This document shows positions 38,476 through 47,806 of a DNA stretch of 64,000 nt, one piece after another (position 1 is the stretch's first letter; each line of letters starts with the position of its first letter). The notes under the pieces were generated by a model, which was given only the letters and a program-made list of their open reading frames with translations, ran no database searches and was not told the DNA's origin. A program made the translations under genes and the position numbers. Where the stretch lies: positions 434,001-498,000 of the forward strand of contig OY970244.1 of the NCBI GenBank assembly GCA_963715485.1. Reading direction: 5' to 3'. Source of the stretch: SG8-30 sp963715485 (GTDB lineage Bacteria > Pseudomonadota > Gammaproteobacteria > Steroidobacterales > Steroidobacteraceae).

Positions 38476-38483
38476 ATTGAATC

Positions 38484-38825
38484 GTGAACAAGACCACGGC
38501 CATCAAGTCCCTCGCGGCGCTCGCCCAGGAGACGCGGCTCGATGCCTTTCGACTGCTGGTGCAGGCCGGCCCGCCTGGCATGGCGGCCGGTGAGCTGGCC
38601 GGTCGCCTCAAGATCTCGCCGCCCGCGCTGTCGTTTCACCTCCGCGGCCTGGTCCAGGCCGGCCTGGCGACATCCCGCCAGGACGGTCGCTTCGTGTACT
38701 ACTCGGCCGACTACGATGCCATGCAGTCGTTGCTCGGCTACCTGACCGACAACTGCTGCGGCGGCGAATCCTGCGCCCCTGCGGCGCAGCCGGACCGCAA
38801 GGCGGTCCGAGGGAGAAGGCAATGA
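38484..38825 (+). CDS. arsR: ArsR/SmtB-family arsenic-responsive repressor
   Basis: A 113-residue winged-helix regulator: SLAALAQETRLDAFRLLVQA, LAGRLKISPPALSFHLRGLV (recognition helix) and GLATSRQDGRFVYYSADYD (wing). The cysteines are near the C-terminus, NCCGGESC at about residues 90-97, instead of the classical ELCVCDL helix, so As(III) is probably sensed by a C-terminal thiolate site. The GTG start has no ribosome-binding site (see the promoter entry). The stop overlaps the next gene (ATGA). Confidence 0.92.
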   Translation: MNKTTAIKSLAALAQETRLDAFRLLVQAGPPGMAAGELAGRLKISPPALSFHLRGLVQAGLATSRQDGRFVYYSADYDAMQSLLGYLTDNCCGGESCAPAAQPDRKAVRGRRQ

Positions 38826-39268
38826 AGCGCTTCCACGTCCACGTCGCCGTGCACGACCTCGAGCAAAGCACCGCGTTCTATGCCGGCCTTTTCGGCGCGC
38901 CGCCGTCGGTCGAGAAGCCCGGATACGCCAAGTGGATGCTCGACGACCCACGTATCAACTTCGCGATCTCGGCCTCGCGGGGCGTGGCCGGCATCGAGCA
39001 CCTCGGCGTGCAGGTCGACAGCGACGCTGAGCTGGCCGCACTGCGAGCGCGCATGAGCCGTGCGGGCGCCGGGATCATGGACGAGGAGGCGGCCAACTGC
39101 TGCTACGCGGTCTCCGACAAGCACTGGACCGTGGACCCGCAGGGCATCGCCTGGGAGGCGTTCCACACGCTGGCCGAGGCGCAGTACTTCGGCGACGATC
39201 GCGGCCCGGCGCGCGAAGCCACGGCTGCCGGCGCCTGCTGCACACCCCGCGCGGCGGGCTGCTGCTGA
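38822..39268 (+). CDS. arsI: ArsI/CadI-family VOC metalloenzyme (likely C-As lyase)
   Basis: A 148-residue VOC-fold protein. The ArsI hallmark vicinal Cys pair is present in ANCCYAV near residues 93-94, and metal ligands are consistent with HVHVAVHDLEQS (N-terminal His), IEHLGVQVD (His) and GIAWEAFH (Glu). ArsI cleaves methyl- or aryl-arsenicals with Fe(II) and oxygen. The C-terminal tail adds ACCTPRAAGCC, a second thiol-rich patch that could bind As(III). It overlaps arsR and arsC by a few bases. Cadmium-binding (CadI) function is the alternative. Confidence 0.85.
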   Translation: MKRFHVHVAVHDLEQSTAFYAGLFGAPPSVEKPGYAKWMLDDPRINFAISASRGVAGIEHLGVQVDSDAELAALRARMSRAGAGIMDEEAANCCYAVSDKHWTVDPQGIAWEAFHTLAEAQYFGDDRGPAREATAAGACCTPRAAGCC

Positions 39269-39777
39269 TGGACCGTCCCTACCACGTCCTGTTCCTGTGC
39301 ACCGGCAACTCGGCGCGCAGCATCCTCGCCGAGTCGCTGCTGAATCACTGGGGTCGCGGGACGTTCCGCGGCTTCAGCGCCGGCAGCTTCCCGACGGGCA
39401 AGGTCAACCCGCACGCGCTGGCGCTGCTGGAGCGGATGGAGATTCCGGCCGATGGCGCGCGCAGCAAGAGCTGGGACGAGTTCGCCGCGCCCGGCGCGCC
39501 CGAGCTCGACTTCATCATCACGGTCTGCGACAACGCCGCCGGCGAGGTGTGTCCCGTCTGGCCAGGGCAGCCGATGACCGCGCACTGGGGCGTCGAGGAC
39601 CCGGCGGCTGCGACCGGGTCCGAGGTCGATGTCACCAACGCCTTTCGCCAGGCTTTCAACGCCCTCGAGCACCGGATCAAGGCCTTCACCGCGCTTCCCA
39701 TCGCGTCGCTCGAACACCTCCGGCTGCAGCAGCACCTGGACGAAATCGGGCGGAGCCTGCCGCCCGGCGGTGGCTGA
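39268..39777 (+). CDS. arsC: arsenate reductase, low-molecular-weight phosphatase type
   Basis: A 169-residue protein with the CX5R loop CTGNSAR at residues 11-17 and the following SILAES helix. FIITVCDNAAGEVCPVWPG provides the second and third redox cysteines, as in thioredoxin-coupled ArsC of the S. aureus type; HWGVEDPA is also typical. It reduces As(V) to As(III) for export by the neighbouring Acr3. Start overlaps the arsI stop (TGATG). Confidence 0.93.
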   Translation: MDRPYHVLFLCTGNSARSILAESLLNHWGRGTFRGFSAGSFPTGKVNPHALALLERMEIPADGARSKSWDEFAAPGAPELDFIITVCDNAAGEVCPVWPGQPMTAHWGVEDPAAATGSEVDVTNAFRQAFNALEHRIKAFTALPIASLEHLRLQQHLDEIGRSLPPGGG

Positions 39778-39780
39778 AGC

Positions 39781-40860
<1,080 letters not shown>

Positions 40861-40928
40861 TCCATCCGGCCGCAGGGCGTCCCTGCTGCTAGAATCCCGG
40901 GTGCCGGGCATGGGGAGGCCCGGCCCGC

Positions 40929-42239
40929 ATGCTCGTCCAATTCCTGATCCTGCTGGCGCTGCTCGCCCTCAACGGCCTGTTCGCGATGGCCGAACTGGCC
41001 ATCGTGTCCTCGCGCCGCATCCGCCTGAAGCAGATGGCGGACAAGGGCAGCAAGGGGGCCAGGGCCGCTCTCAAGCTCATGGAGGAGCCCACGCGGTTCC
41101 TCTCGACCGTCCAGATCGGCATCACGCTGATCGGCGTGCTGGCCGGCGTGTACTCCGGCGCGAACTTCGCCGGGCCGCTGGGCGAGAGGCTGGCGGGCAT
41201 CCCGTGGCTGGCGGCCTACGCCGAGACCGTGGCCTACGTCCTCGTCGTCATGGGCGTCACCTACCTGTCGCTGATCATCGGCGAGCTGGTGCCGAAGCGC
41301 TGGGCGCTCGGGCACCCGGAAGGCATCGCGGTGGCACTGGCCCCGCCGATGCAGTGGGTCGCGAGGGTGAGTGCGCCGCTGGTGTGGCTGCTGCAGCGCT
41401 CCACCGACCTGGTGCTGAAGCTGCTCGGGCAGGGACGCAGCGCGAAGCATCACGTGACCGAGGACGACGTGCGGGCGCTGATCGCGGAGGGCACGCGCGA
41501 GGGCGTGTTCCACCACGAGGAGCACCGCATGATCGAGGGGGTGCTCAAGCTGGCCGACCGCAACGTGCGCAGCATCATGATCCCGCGCGGCGACATCCTG
41601 TGGATCGACGTGGAGGATTCGCGCGAGACGATCTGGAATGCGGTCAGGGCCAGCGGTCACTCGCGTTACCTGGTGTGCCGCGGCGAGCTGGACGAGCTGA
41701 TCGGCGTCGCCACCGTGACCGACCTGCTCGAGTGGACCCGCGACCCCTCAGGTCCCGAGCTCGCGCAGCGCACGATAGCGCCGCTGGTCGTGCAGGAGAC
41801 GACGAACGTGCTGCGGCTCGTCGAGCTGTTCCGCGAGGCTGCGGTGCATCTCGCCGTCGTGGTGGACGAGCACGGCTCCATCGAGGGCATCGTCACCGCG
41901 ACCGACGTGCTGGAGGCCATCGCCGGCGAAATCCCGGAGCTCGGCGACAGCGACATGCCGGAGGCAGTGAAGCGAGGCGACGATTCATGGCTGGTGGACG
42001 GCCGGCTTGGGATCGACGACGTCGAGCGGCTGCTGGGGCGCAGCGACATGCGCTCGGGCGACGACTACACGACCATCGCCGGCTTCGTGCTGGCCCAGCT
42101 CGGCCGCCTGCCGGTGACCGCGGACACCTTCGACTGGAAGGACCTGCGGTTCGAGGTGGTCGACATGGACGACAGGCGCATCGACAAGCTGCTGGTCCAG
42201 CGCGTGCCGGAGCGCATCGAGCACGAAATCAGCCCCTGA
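40929..42239 (+). CDS. CNNM/TlyC-type transporter with DUF21, CBS pair and CorC_HlyC domains
   Basis: A 436-residue protein. Residues 1-180 hold the DUF21 membrane domain (LNGLFAMAELAIVSSRRIRL with the conserved E; GVTYLSLIIGELVPKRWAL). Residues 205-335 are a CBS pair (RNVRSIMIPRGDILWIDVED). Residues 350-432 are the CorC_HlyC ligand domain. Related proteins mediate magnesium or cobalt efflux and sodium-coupled transport; the old name is hemolysin. It is separate from the ars operon by 68 bp. Confidence 0.9.
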   Translation: MLVQFLILLALLALNGLFAMAELAIVSSRRIRLKQMADKGSKGARAALKLMEEPTRFLSTVQIGITLIGVLAGVYSGANFAGPLGERLAGIPWLAAYAETVAYVLVVMGVTYLSLIIGELVPKRWALGHPEGIAVALAPPMQWVARVSAPLVWLLQRSTDLVLKLLGQGRSAKHHVTEDDVRALIAEGTREGVFHHEEHRMIEGVLKLADRNVRSIMIPRGDILWIDVEDSRETIWNAVRASGHSRYLVCRGELDELIGVATVTDLLEWTRDPSGPELAQRTIAPLVVQETTNVLRLVELFREAAVHLAVVVDEHGSIEGIVTATDVLEAIAGEIPELGDSDMPEAVKRGDDSWLVDGRLGIDDVERLLGRSDMRSGDDYTTIAGFVLAQLGRLPVTADTFDWKDLRFEVVDMDDRRIDKLLVQRVPERIEHEISP

Positions 42240-42317
42240 CGGTCCCGCTTACGCCCGGTACACGCCGTACACCCGGTGCCGGGTCGGGGATTCCGGGGGT
42301 ATTACGTGCTCGCGGGC

Positions 42318-42617
42318 CAGCCCTCCCTGCTCCCGGTATCCCTCCGGTCGTTCTCGGGCATGACCGTGACATGCAGAGCCACGACGGGTGCCTGGCGCGG
42401 GCGCCTGGCCGGGCGGGTCCCCCGTCGCTCGCTCGGCTCCGCTTCGCTCCGCAAGGCAAAACTCGCTCGCTCAGGGGGACGCCGCCCTCTGCGCCCCGCG
42501 CCCGAACGGTCGTGCCACAGGTCGTCCAGGCGCGGCGAGGACGATGGGGCCCTTCCCGGCGAGCGAGTGTCGGCTTTCCGAGCGAGCGGGAAGGGCCCCG
42601 GAGTAGAGAGCCGCGCC
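42318..42617. repeat. dispersed intergenic element, copy B
   Basis: A 300-bp block in the 549-bp gap between the CNNM gene and pyrF. Both ends match copy A (31833-32163) in the same orientation, while the middle is divergent and partly inverted (GGCTCCGCTTCGCTCCGCAAG minus last base is the reverse form of the copy A centre). It lacks the 25-bp exact terminal pairing of copy A but is rich in GAGCGAGC-type short palindromes. The rest of the gap (42240-42317, 42618-42788) shows nothing else except the pyrF ribosome-binding site. Confidence 0.8.
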
Positions 42618-42788
42618 GGGGACCTGCCTCAATAACCCCGGAATCCCCGACCCGGCACCGGCGACGCGGAGACGGACCGGCGGCGCTGGGCGAGACCGGC
42701 ACGGGCCGGGGGTGTCAATGGGGCCAACCGGTCCCCGGAAAAGCGCCCCTTCCGGTAGCATTTGCGCTCCTGACGCAGGAGGTCGCCA

Positions 42789-43508
42789 GTGACCCGGATT
42801 TCGATACCCGACCGCGAGCGCCTGATCTTCGCCATGGACGTCCCGGACGCCGACGCGGCGCGCCGGCTCGCCGGGCAGCTCGGCGACTCCGTCCAGTTCT
42901 ACAAGCTCGGCCTCGAGCTGTGCATGGCCGGCGGCTACTTCGAGCTGCTGGACTGGATGGTGGAGCGCGGCAAGAAGGTCTTCGTGGACCTCAAGTTCTT
43001 CGACGTGCCGGCGACCGTGGCCTCGGCCGTGCGCAATCTCTCCGGCCGTGGCGTGACCTACGCCACGGTGCACGGCAACCAGGGGATCATGGAAGCGGCC
43101 GCCGCGGCCAAGGGCGACGTGAAGATCCTGGCGGTCACGGTGCTGACCAGCCTCGACCGCGGCGACCTCGACGACCTCGGCTTCGATTGCGACGTGGGCA
43201 GCCTGGTGCTGTCGCGCGCGCGCCGCGCGCTGGAGGCCGGCTGCGACGGGGTCATTTCCTCGGGCCTCGAGGCCAAGGCGTTGCGCGAGGGCGTGGACGA
43301 CAAGCTGATCGTCGTCACGCCGGGCATCCGGCCCGTCGAGAACCGCCCCGCCGACGACCAGAAGCGCGTGGTCAACGTGGAGCAGGCGTTCGCCTACGGC
43401 GCGGACCACATCGTGGTCGGCCGGCCGATCCGCGATGCCGCCGACCCGCGAGCCGCCGCCGAGGCGATCCAGGCGACCATCGCCACCGTGTTCGGGGGTG
43501 CCCGATGA
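42789..43508 (+). CDS. pyrF: orotidine 5'-phosphate decarboxylase
   Basis: A 239-residue TIM-barrel enzyme of pyrimidine synthesis. LIFAMDVPDADAA is the N-terminal strand; VFVDLKFFDVPATV carries the catalytic DxKxxD tetrad residues; VTPGIRP and ADHIVVGRPI bind phosphate. The GTG start has AGGAGG at 42777-42782, 6 bases away. The stop overlaps the hemE start (ATGA), so the two are co-translated. Confidence 0.95.
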   Translation: MTRISIPDRERLIFAMDVPDADAARRLAGQLGDSVQFYKLGLELCMAGGYFELLDWMVERGKKVFVDLKFFDVPATVASAVRNLSGRGVTYATVHGNQGIMEAAAAAKGDVKILAVTVLTSLDRGDLDDLGFDCDVGSLVLSRARRALEAGCDGVISSGLEAKALREGVDDKLIVVTPGIRPVENRPADDQKRVVNVEQAFAYGADHIVVGRPIRDAADPRAAAEAIQATIATVFGGAR

Positions 43509-44581
43509 GCCAGCCGACGCTGAAGAACGACCTGTTGCTGCGGGCGCTGCTGCGCCAGCCGACCGAGCGCACGCCGCTGTGGATGATGCGCCAGGCGGGC
43601 CGCTACCTGCCCGAGTACCGCGCCACGCGCGCGAGGGCCGGCAGCTTCATGGCCATGTGCATGAATCCCGACTACGCCTGCGAGGTGACGCTGCAGCCGC
43701 TCGAGCGCTTCCCGCTGGATGCGGCGATCCTGTTCTCCGACATCCTGACCATCCCGCACGCCATGAAGCTGGGGCTCGAGTTCGAGGCGGGCGAGGGCCC
43801 GAAGATCGCGCGCCCCGTCCGGACGGAACGGGACGTGGATTCGCTGTTCGTCCCCGATCCCGCGACCGACCTGAAGTACGTCGTGGACGCCGTGTCGCTG
43901 ATTCGCCGCGAGCTGGACGGGCGCGTGCCGCTGATCGGGTTCGCCGGCTCGCCGTGGACCGTCGGCACCTACATGGTCGAAGGCGGCGGCAGCAAGACCT
44001 TCGCGCACATCAAGGGGATGATGTACGGCGAGCCGAAGCGGCTGCACCGGATGCTCGATCTGGTCACCGCGGCCACCACCGATTACCTGAACGCCCAGAT
44101 CGAGGCGGGCGCGCAGGCCGTGATGGTGTTCGACACCTGGGGCGGCGCGCTGGCGCCGGCGCAGTACCGCGAGTTCTCGCTGGCCTACATGGCCAGGATC
44201 GTGGACGGCCTCGTCCGCGAGCGCGAGGGACGCCGCGTCCCGGTGGTCCTGTTCACCAAGGGCGGGGGACGCTGGCTGCCCGACATGGCGGCCACCGGCT
44301 GCGATGCGCTGGGCGTCGACTGGACGACGGACCTCGCCGATGCGCGTGCCGCCACCGGCGGACAGGTGGCGCTGCAGGGCAACCTCGATCCCTGCGTGCT
44401 GTATGCCTCGCCCGAGATCATCCGCGACGAGGTGGCGAAGGTGCTGGCGAGCTACGGGCCCGGGAACGGCCACGTGTTCAACCTTGGACATGGCATCCAC
44501 CCGGACGTGAAGCCAGAGCACGCCGGCGCGATGGTCGCCGCGGTGCACGAACTGAGTCCGCAGTACCATGTTGGTGGTTAG
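43505..44581 (+). CDS. hemE: uroporphyrinogen decarboxylase
   Basis: A 358-residue heme-pathway enzyme converting uroporphyrinogen III to coproporphyrinogen III. The first signature PLWMMRQAGRYLPEYR is near residue 24, the catalytic Asp in LFSDILTIP near residue 80, and the second signature GFAGSPWTVGTYMVEG near 143. The last residues VGG and the TAG stop are contributed by the heptad-repeat array that begins at 44571, so the natural C-terminus may have been rewritten by the repeat. Co-translated with pyrF. Confidence 0.95.
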   Translation: MSQPTLKNDLLLRALLRQPTERTPLWMMRQAGRYLPEYRATRARAGSFMAMCMNPDYACEVTLQPLERFPLDAAILFSDILTIPHAMKLGLEFEAGEGPKIARPVRTERDVDSLFVPDPATDLKYVVDAVSLIRRELDGRVPLIGFAGSPWTVGTYMVEGGGSKTFAHIKGMMYGEPKRLHRMLDLVTAATTDYLNAQIEAGAQAVMVFDTWGGALAPAQYREFSLAYMARIVDGLVREREGRRVPVVLFTKGGGRWLPDMAATGCDALGVDWTTDLADARAATGGQVALQGNLDPCVLYASPEIIRDEVAKVLASYGPGNGHVFNLGHGIHPDVKPEHAGAMVAAVHELSPQYHVGG

Positions 44582-44666
44582 TGGTTAGTGGTTAGTGGTT
44601 AGTGGTTGGTGGCTGGTGGTCAGTGGCTCTTCACTAACCACCAACCACCAGCCACCAACCACCATC
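44571..44666. repeat. heptad-phase TGG-rich inverted repeat covering the hemE stop
   Basis: Eight consecutive 7-mers (TTGGTGG, four TTAGTGG, then TTGGTGG, CTGGTGG and TCAGTGG) are followed by CTCTT and five complementary 7-mers (CACTAAC, CACCAAC, CACCAGC, CACCAAC, CACCATC). The arms form a stem of about 35 bp. It begins in the last codons of hemE and ends 33 bp before ppa. Same family as 7117-7233. Confidence 0.88.
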
Positions 44667-44699
44667 CCGGGCAATCAAGCCGGCAGGAGGCTCATCTCC

Positions 44700-45305
44700 A
44701 TGGACATCGACAAGATCACCATCGGCGACGACCCGCCGCGCGACATCAACGTGCTGATCGAGATCCCGCAGGGCGGCGTGCCGGTGAAGTACGAGCTGGA
44801 CAAGGACTCCGGCGTGCTGCGCGTGGACCGCTTCCTGCACACGGCGATGTACTACCCGGGCAACTACGGCTTCATCCCGCACACGCTGTCGCAGGACGGC
44901 GACCCGGTGGACGTCATCGTGGTGGGGCAGGTGCCGGTGGTGCCGGGCGCCATCATCCGCTGCAGACCGGTCGGCGCGCTGCTGATGAAGGACGAGGCCG
45001 GGCCGGACGAGAAGATCGTGGCGGTACCGGTGGACAAGCTGCACCCGTTCTACAGCGGCGTGAAGTCCTACAAGGACCTGCCGGTCATCCTCACCGAGCA
45101 GATCGCCCACTTCTTCCAGCACTACAAGGACCTGGAGAAGGGCAAGTGGGTGACGATCGTGAACTGGATCGGTCCGCAGCAGGCGGAGCGGATGATCACC
45201 GAGGGCATCGGCCGCGCCGCCGACAAGGGCGACGCCGTCGCCTCGCGCCTCGTCGCCGGCCGCTCGCTCAAGCGCGACCGCTCGAAGCGCACCAGGAAGG
45301 GCTAG
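44700..45305 (+). CDS. ppa: inorganic pyrophosphatase, family I
   Basis: A 201-residue cytoplasmic enzyme hydrolysing pyrophosphate. GVPVKYELDKDSG, MYYPGNYGFIPHTL and the signature DGDPVDVIV (three Asp for Mg) are present. It is about 25 residues longer than E. coli Ppa because of a basic C-terminal tail (RSLKRDRSKRTRKG). ATG 44700 is preceded by CAGGAGG, a strong ribosome-binding site. Confidence 0.95.
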   Translation: MDIDKITIGDDPPRDINVLIEIPQGGVPVKYELDKDSGVLRVDRFLHTAMYYPGNYGFIPHTLSQDGDPVDVIVVGQVPVVPGAIIRCRPVGALLMKDEAGPDEKIVAVPVDKLHPFYSGVKSYKDLPVILTEQIAHFFQHYKDLEKGKWVTIVNWIGPQQAERMITEGIGRAADKGDAVASRLVAGRSLKRDRSKRTRKG

Positions 45306-45318
45306 GGCCCGGCACCCG

Positions 45319-45960
45319 ATGGACCGTCGCGTGCTGCTGGCCGGCGCCACCGGGCTGGTGGGCCGCGAATGCCTGTCGCTGCTGGCGGCCGATCCCGGGG
45401 TCGCTGCCGTCACCGCGCTGGTGCGGCGGGCCCCCGATGCGGGCATGGTCCATCACCGCAAGCTCCATTTCGAGCCGATCGACTTCGAGCAGCTCGGCCT
45501 GCACGCCCGGAAGGTGGCCGCGGACCAGGTCATCTGCGCGCTCGGTACCACCCTCCGCCGTGCAGGGTCCCGCGAGGCGTTCCGCCACGTCGACTTCGAC
45601 TATCCGCTTGCCCTGGCGCGGATCGCCCGCCGGCAGGGTGCCCGGCACTTCCTGTTGGTGAGCGCGATGGGCGCCGATCCCGGCTCGCGCGTCTTCTACA
45701 GCCGGGTCAAGGGCGAGCTGGAGCAGGCGCTGGCCGCGCTGGATTACCCGTCATTGACCATCTTGCGGCCGTCGCTGCTGCTGGGTGAGCGCGACGAGTT
45801 CCGCCTCGGTGAGGAGCTTGCCAGGCGCTTCGCCTGGGCGGCGCCGAGGCGCTACGCGCCGGTGCGGGCCTCGGACGTCGCGGCCGCGCTCGTCGAGGCG
45901 GCGCGGGAAGACGCCCCCGGCATGCGGGTGATCGAATCGGCGGACATTCCCCGGCGCTAG
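45319..45960 (+). CDS. atypical SDR / NAD(P)H-binding protein (HTATIP2-like)
   Basis: A 213-residue Rossmann protein: RRVLLAGATGLVGRECLSLL binds NAD(P). ALGTTLRRAGSREAFRHVDF and LLVSAMGADPGSRVFYSRVK (with YxxxK) resemble the oxidoreductase HTATIP2/YbjT-like group. Function unknown. It starts 13 bp after the ppa stop, so it probably shares its transcript, and converges with fadD. Confidence 0.87.
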   Translation: MDRRVLLAGATGLVGRECLSLLAADPGVAAVTALVRRAPDAGMVHHRKLHFEPIDFEQLGLHARKVAADQVICALGTTLRRAGSREAFRHVDFDYPLALARIARRQGARHFLLVSAMGADPGSRVFYSRVKGELEQALAALDYPSLTILRPSLLLGERDEFRLGEELARRFAWAAPRRYAPVRASDVAAALVEAAREDAPGMRVIESADIPRR

Positions 45961-45970
45961 GCCGGCGCGT

Positions 45971-47647
45971 TCAGGCGCGCGACTTCCTCAGCTCGTCGCG
46001 CAGGTCGCGGCGCAGGATCTTGCCGACGTTGGTCTTGGGCAGCTCGTCGCGGAAGTACACGGCGCGCGGCACCTTGTAGCCGGTCATCTCGCGCTTGCAG
46101 AAAGTGACCACGTCTTCCTTGGTCAGCGCCGGGTCCTTCTTCACGACGAACAGGGCGACCACCTCGCCGGACTTCTCGTCGTCCTGCGCGACCGCCGCGA
46201 CCTCGAGCACGCCGGCCATCCTGGCGACCACGCCCTCGACCTCGTTCGGGTACACGTTGAAGCCGGACACCAGGATCATGTCCTTCTTGCGGTCCTCGAT
46301 GTAGCTCAGGCCCTTCTCGTCCATGCGCCCGATGTCGCCGGTGCGCAGCCAGCCGCCCGGGAGCATGACCTTGTCGGTCTCCTCGGGCCGGTTCCAGTAG
46401 CCGCGCATCACCTGCGGGCCGCGCACGCAGATCTCGCCGACCGAGCCGACGGGCAGCGCGTTGCCGTCGTCGTCGCGGATCGAGATCTCGGTCGAGGGCA
46501 CGGGGTAGCCGATGGAGCCGGTGAACGACATCTCGTCGACCCGGTTGCAGGTGGCCACCGGGGAGGTCTCGGTCAGGCCCCAGCCCTGGCAGATGTCCCG
46601 CCCTGTCACCTTGCGCCAGCGCTCGGAGACCGCGGCCTGCACCGCCATGCCGCCGCCGAGCGCCACCTTCATCGAGCTGAAGTCGAGCTGGTCGAAGCCC
46701 GGCGTGTTGAGCAGCGTGTTGTAGAGCGTGTTGACGCCGGTGATGAACGTCGCCTTGACCTTGCCGAGTTCCTCGACGAACCCCTTCATGTCGCGCGGGT
46801 TGGTGATCAGCACGTTCTGCCCGCCAACGTACACGAAGGTCAGGCAGTTCGAGGTGAGCGCGAAGATGTGGTACATCGGCAGCGCGGTGATGACCACCGC
46901 GCCCGGGATCTCGCCGAGGTTGCCCCAGGTGACGATCTGGATGGTGTTGGCGACCAGGTTGCGGTGCGTGAGCACGGCGCCCTTGGCGACGCCGGTGGTG
47001 CCGCCCGTGTACTGCAGGAAGGCGACGTCCTCCGGACCCAGGTCCACCGGGTCCATCGTCAGCGAGGCGCCCCTGGACAGCACGTCTGCGAAGCGCACGT
47101 GGCCCGGCAGGTTCCAGGCCGGCACCATCTTCTTGACGTGGCGCACCACGAAGTTGGTGATGGCGCTCTTCGGGAAGCCGAGCAGGTCGCCGATGCCGGT
47201 GACGATGACCTTCTTGAGCGGCGTCTCCCGCACGACTTCCTGCAGCGTTGCGCAGGCGCCCTCGTAGATCACCATCACCGTCACGCCCGAGTCGTTCAGC
47301 TGGTGCTCGACCTCGCGCGCGGTGTACAGCGGATTGGTGTTGACCACCGTGAGCCCGGCCCGCAGCGCGCCGAAGATGGCGATCGGGTACTGCAGCAGGT
47401 TGGGCATCATGATCGCGATGCGGTCGCCCTTCTTCAGCCCGGCCTCCTTCTGCAGCCAGGCCCCGAAGCGCCGCGACAGTTCGTCCACCTCGGCGTAGGT
47501 GAGCGTGCGCCCCATGTTGGTGAAGGCAGGCTGCGCGGCGTGCTTGCGGCAGGCCTCCTCGAACATGTGCTTGAGGGAGGGATATTCCTCGGGGTTGATC
47601 TCCGCCGGCACGCCGGCCGGGTAGTTCTTCAGCCAGATCTTTTCCAC
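45971..47647 (-). CDS. fadD: long-chain-fatty-acid--CoA ligase
   Basis: A 558-residue AMP-forming ligase. The P-loop motif YTGGTTGVAKGAVLTHRNLV, the motif GWGLTETSPV, GWLRTGDIGRMDE and DRKKDMILVSGFNVYPNEVE (FACS motif) are all present. It activates fatty acids for beta-oxidation or lipid synthesis. GTG 47647 is chosen because EKIWLKNYPAGVPAEINP aligns with the FadD N-terminus and GGAG lies 6 bases upstream; ATG 47698 adds 17 unrelated residues. Confidence 0.94.
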   Translation of the reverse strand: MEKIWLKNYPAGVPAEINPEEYPSLKHMFEEACRKHAAQPAFTNMGRTLTYAEVDELSRRFGAWLQKEAGLKKGDRIAIMMPNLLQYPIAIFGALRAGLTVVNTNPLYTAREVEHQLNDSGVTVMVIYEGACATLQEVVRETPLKKVIVTGIGDLLGFPKSAITNFVVRHVKKMVPAWNLPGHVRFADVLSRGASLTMDPVDLGPEDVAFLQYTGGTTGVAKGAVLTHRNLVANTIQIVTWGNLGEIPGAVVITALPMYHIFALTSNCLTFVYVGGQNVLITNPRDMKGFVEELGKVKATFITGVNTLYNTLLNTPGFDQLDFSSMKVALGGGMAVQAAVSERWRKVTGRDICQGWGLTETSPVATCNRVDEMSFTGSIGYPVPSTEISIRDDDGNALPVGSVGEICVRGPQVMRGYWNRPEETDKVMLPGGWLRTGDIGRMDEKGLSYIEDRKKDMILVSGFNVYPNEVEGVVARMAGVLEVAAVAQDDEKSGEVVALFVVKKDPALTKEDVVTFCKREMTGYKVPRAVYFRDELPKTNVGKILRRDLRDELRKSRA

Positions 47648-47806
47648 GACCGTCTCCGCGGTATCGTTACAGTCTTGTGCAGCGCAGCATAAGCCCACGG
47701 CGCGTCACGCTATTTCATCTTGCTTATAGCATCGGCTGGAACGCCCGCCAACGTAATCCGCTGCATCCGAACCCGCGGGTTGCAGCGAACCGTCCAGCAA
47801 GGCGTT

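Noticed and set aside
40901..43504. Long in-frame extension upstream of hemE
   Set aside because: The frame is a shadow of the CNNM and pyrF genes; hemE begins at ATG 43505 with its normal N-terminus overlapping pyrF.
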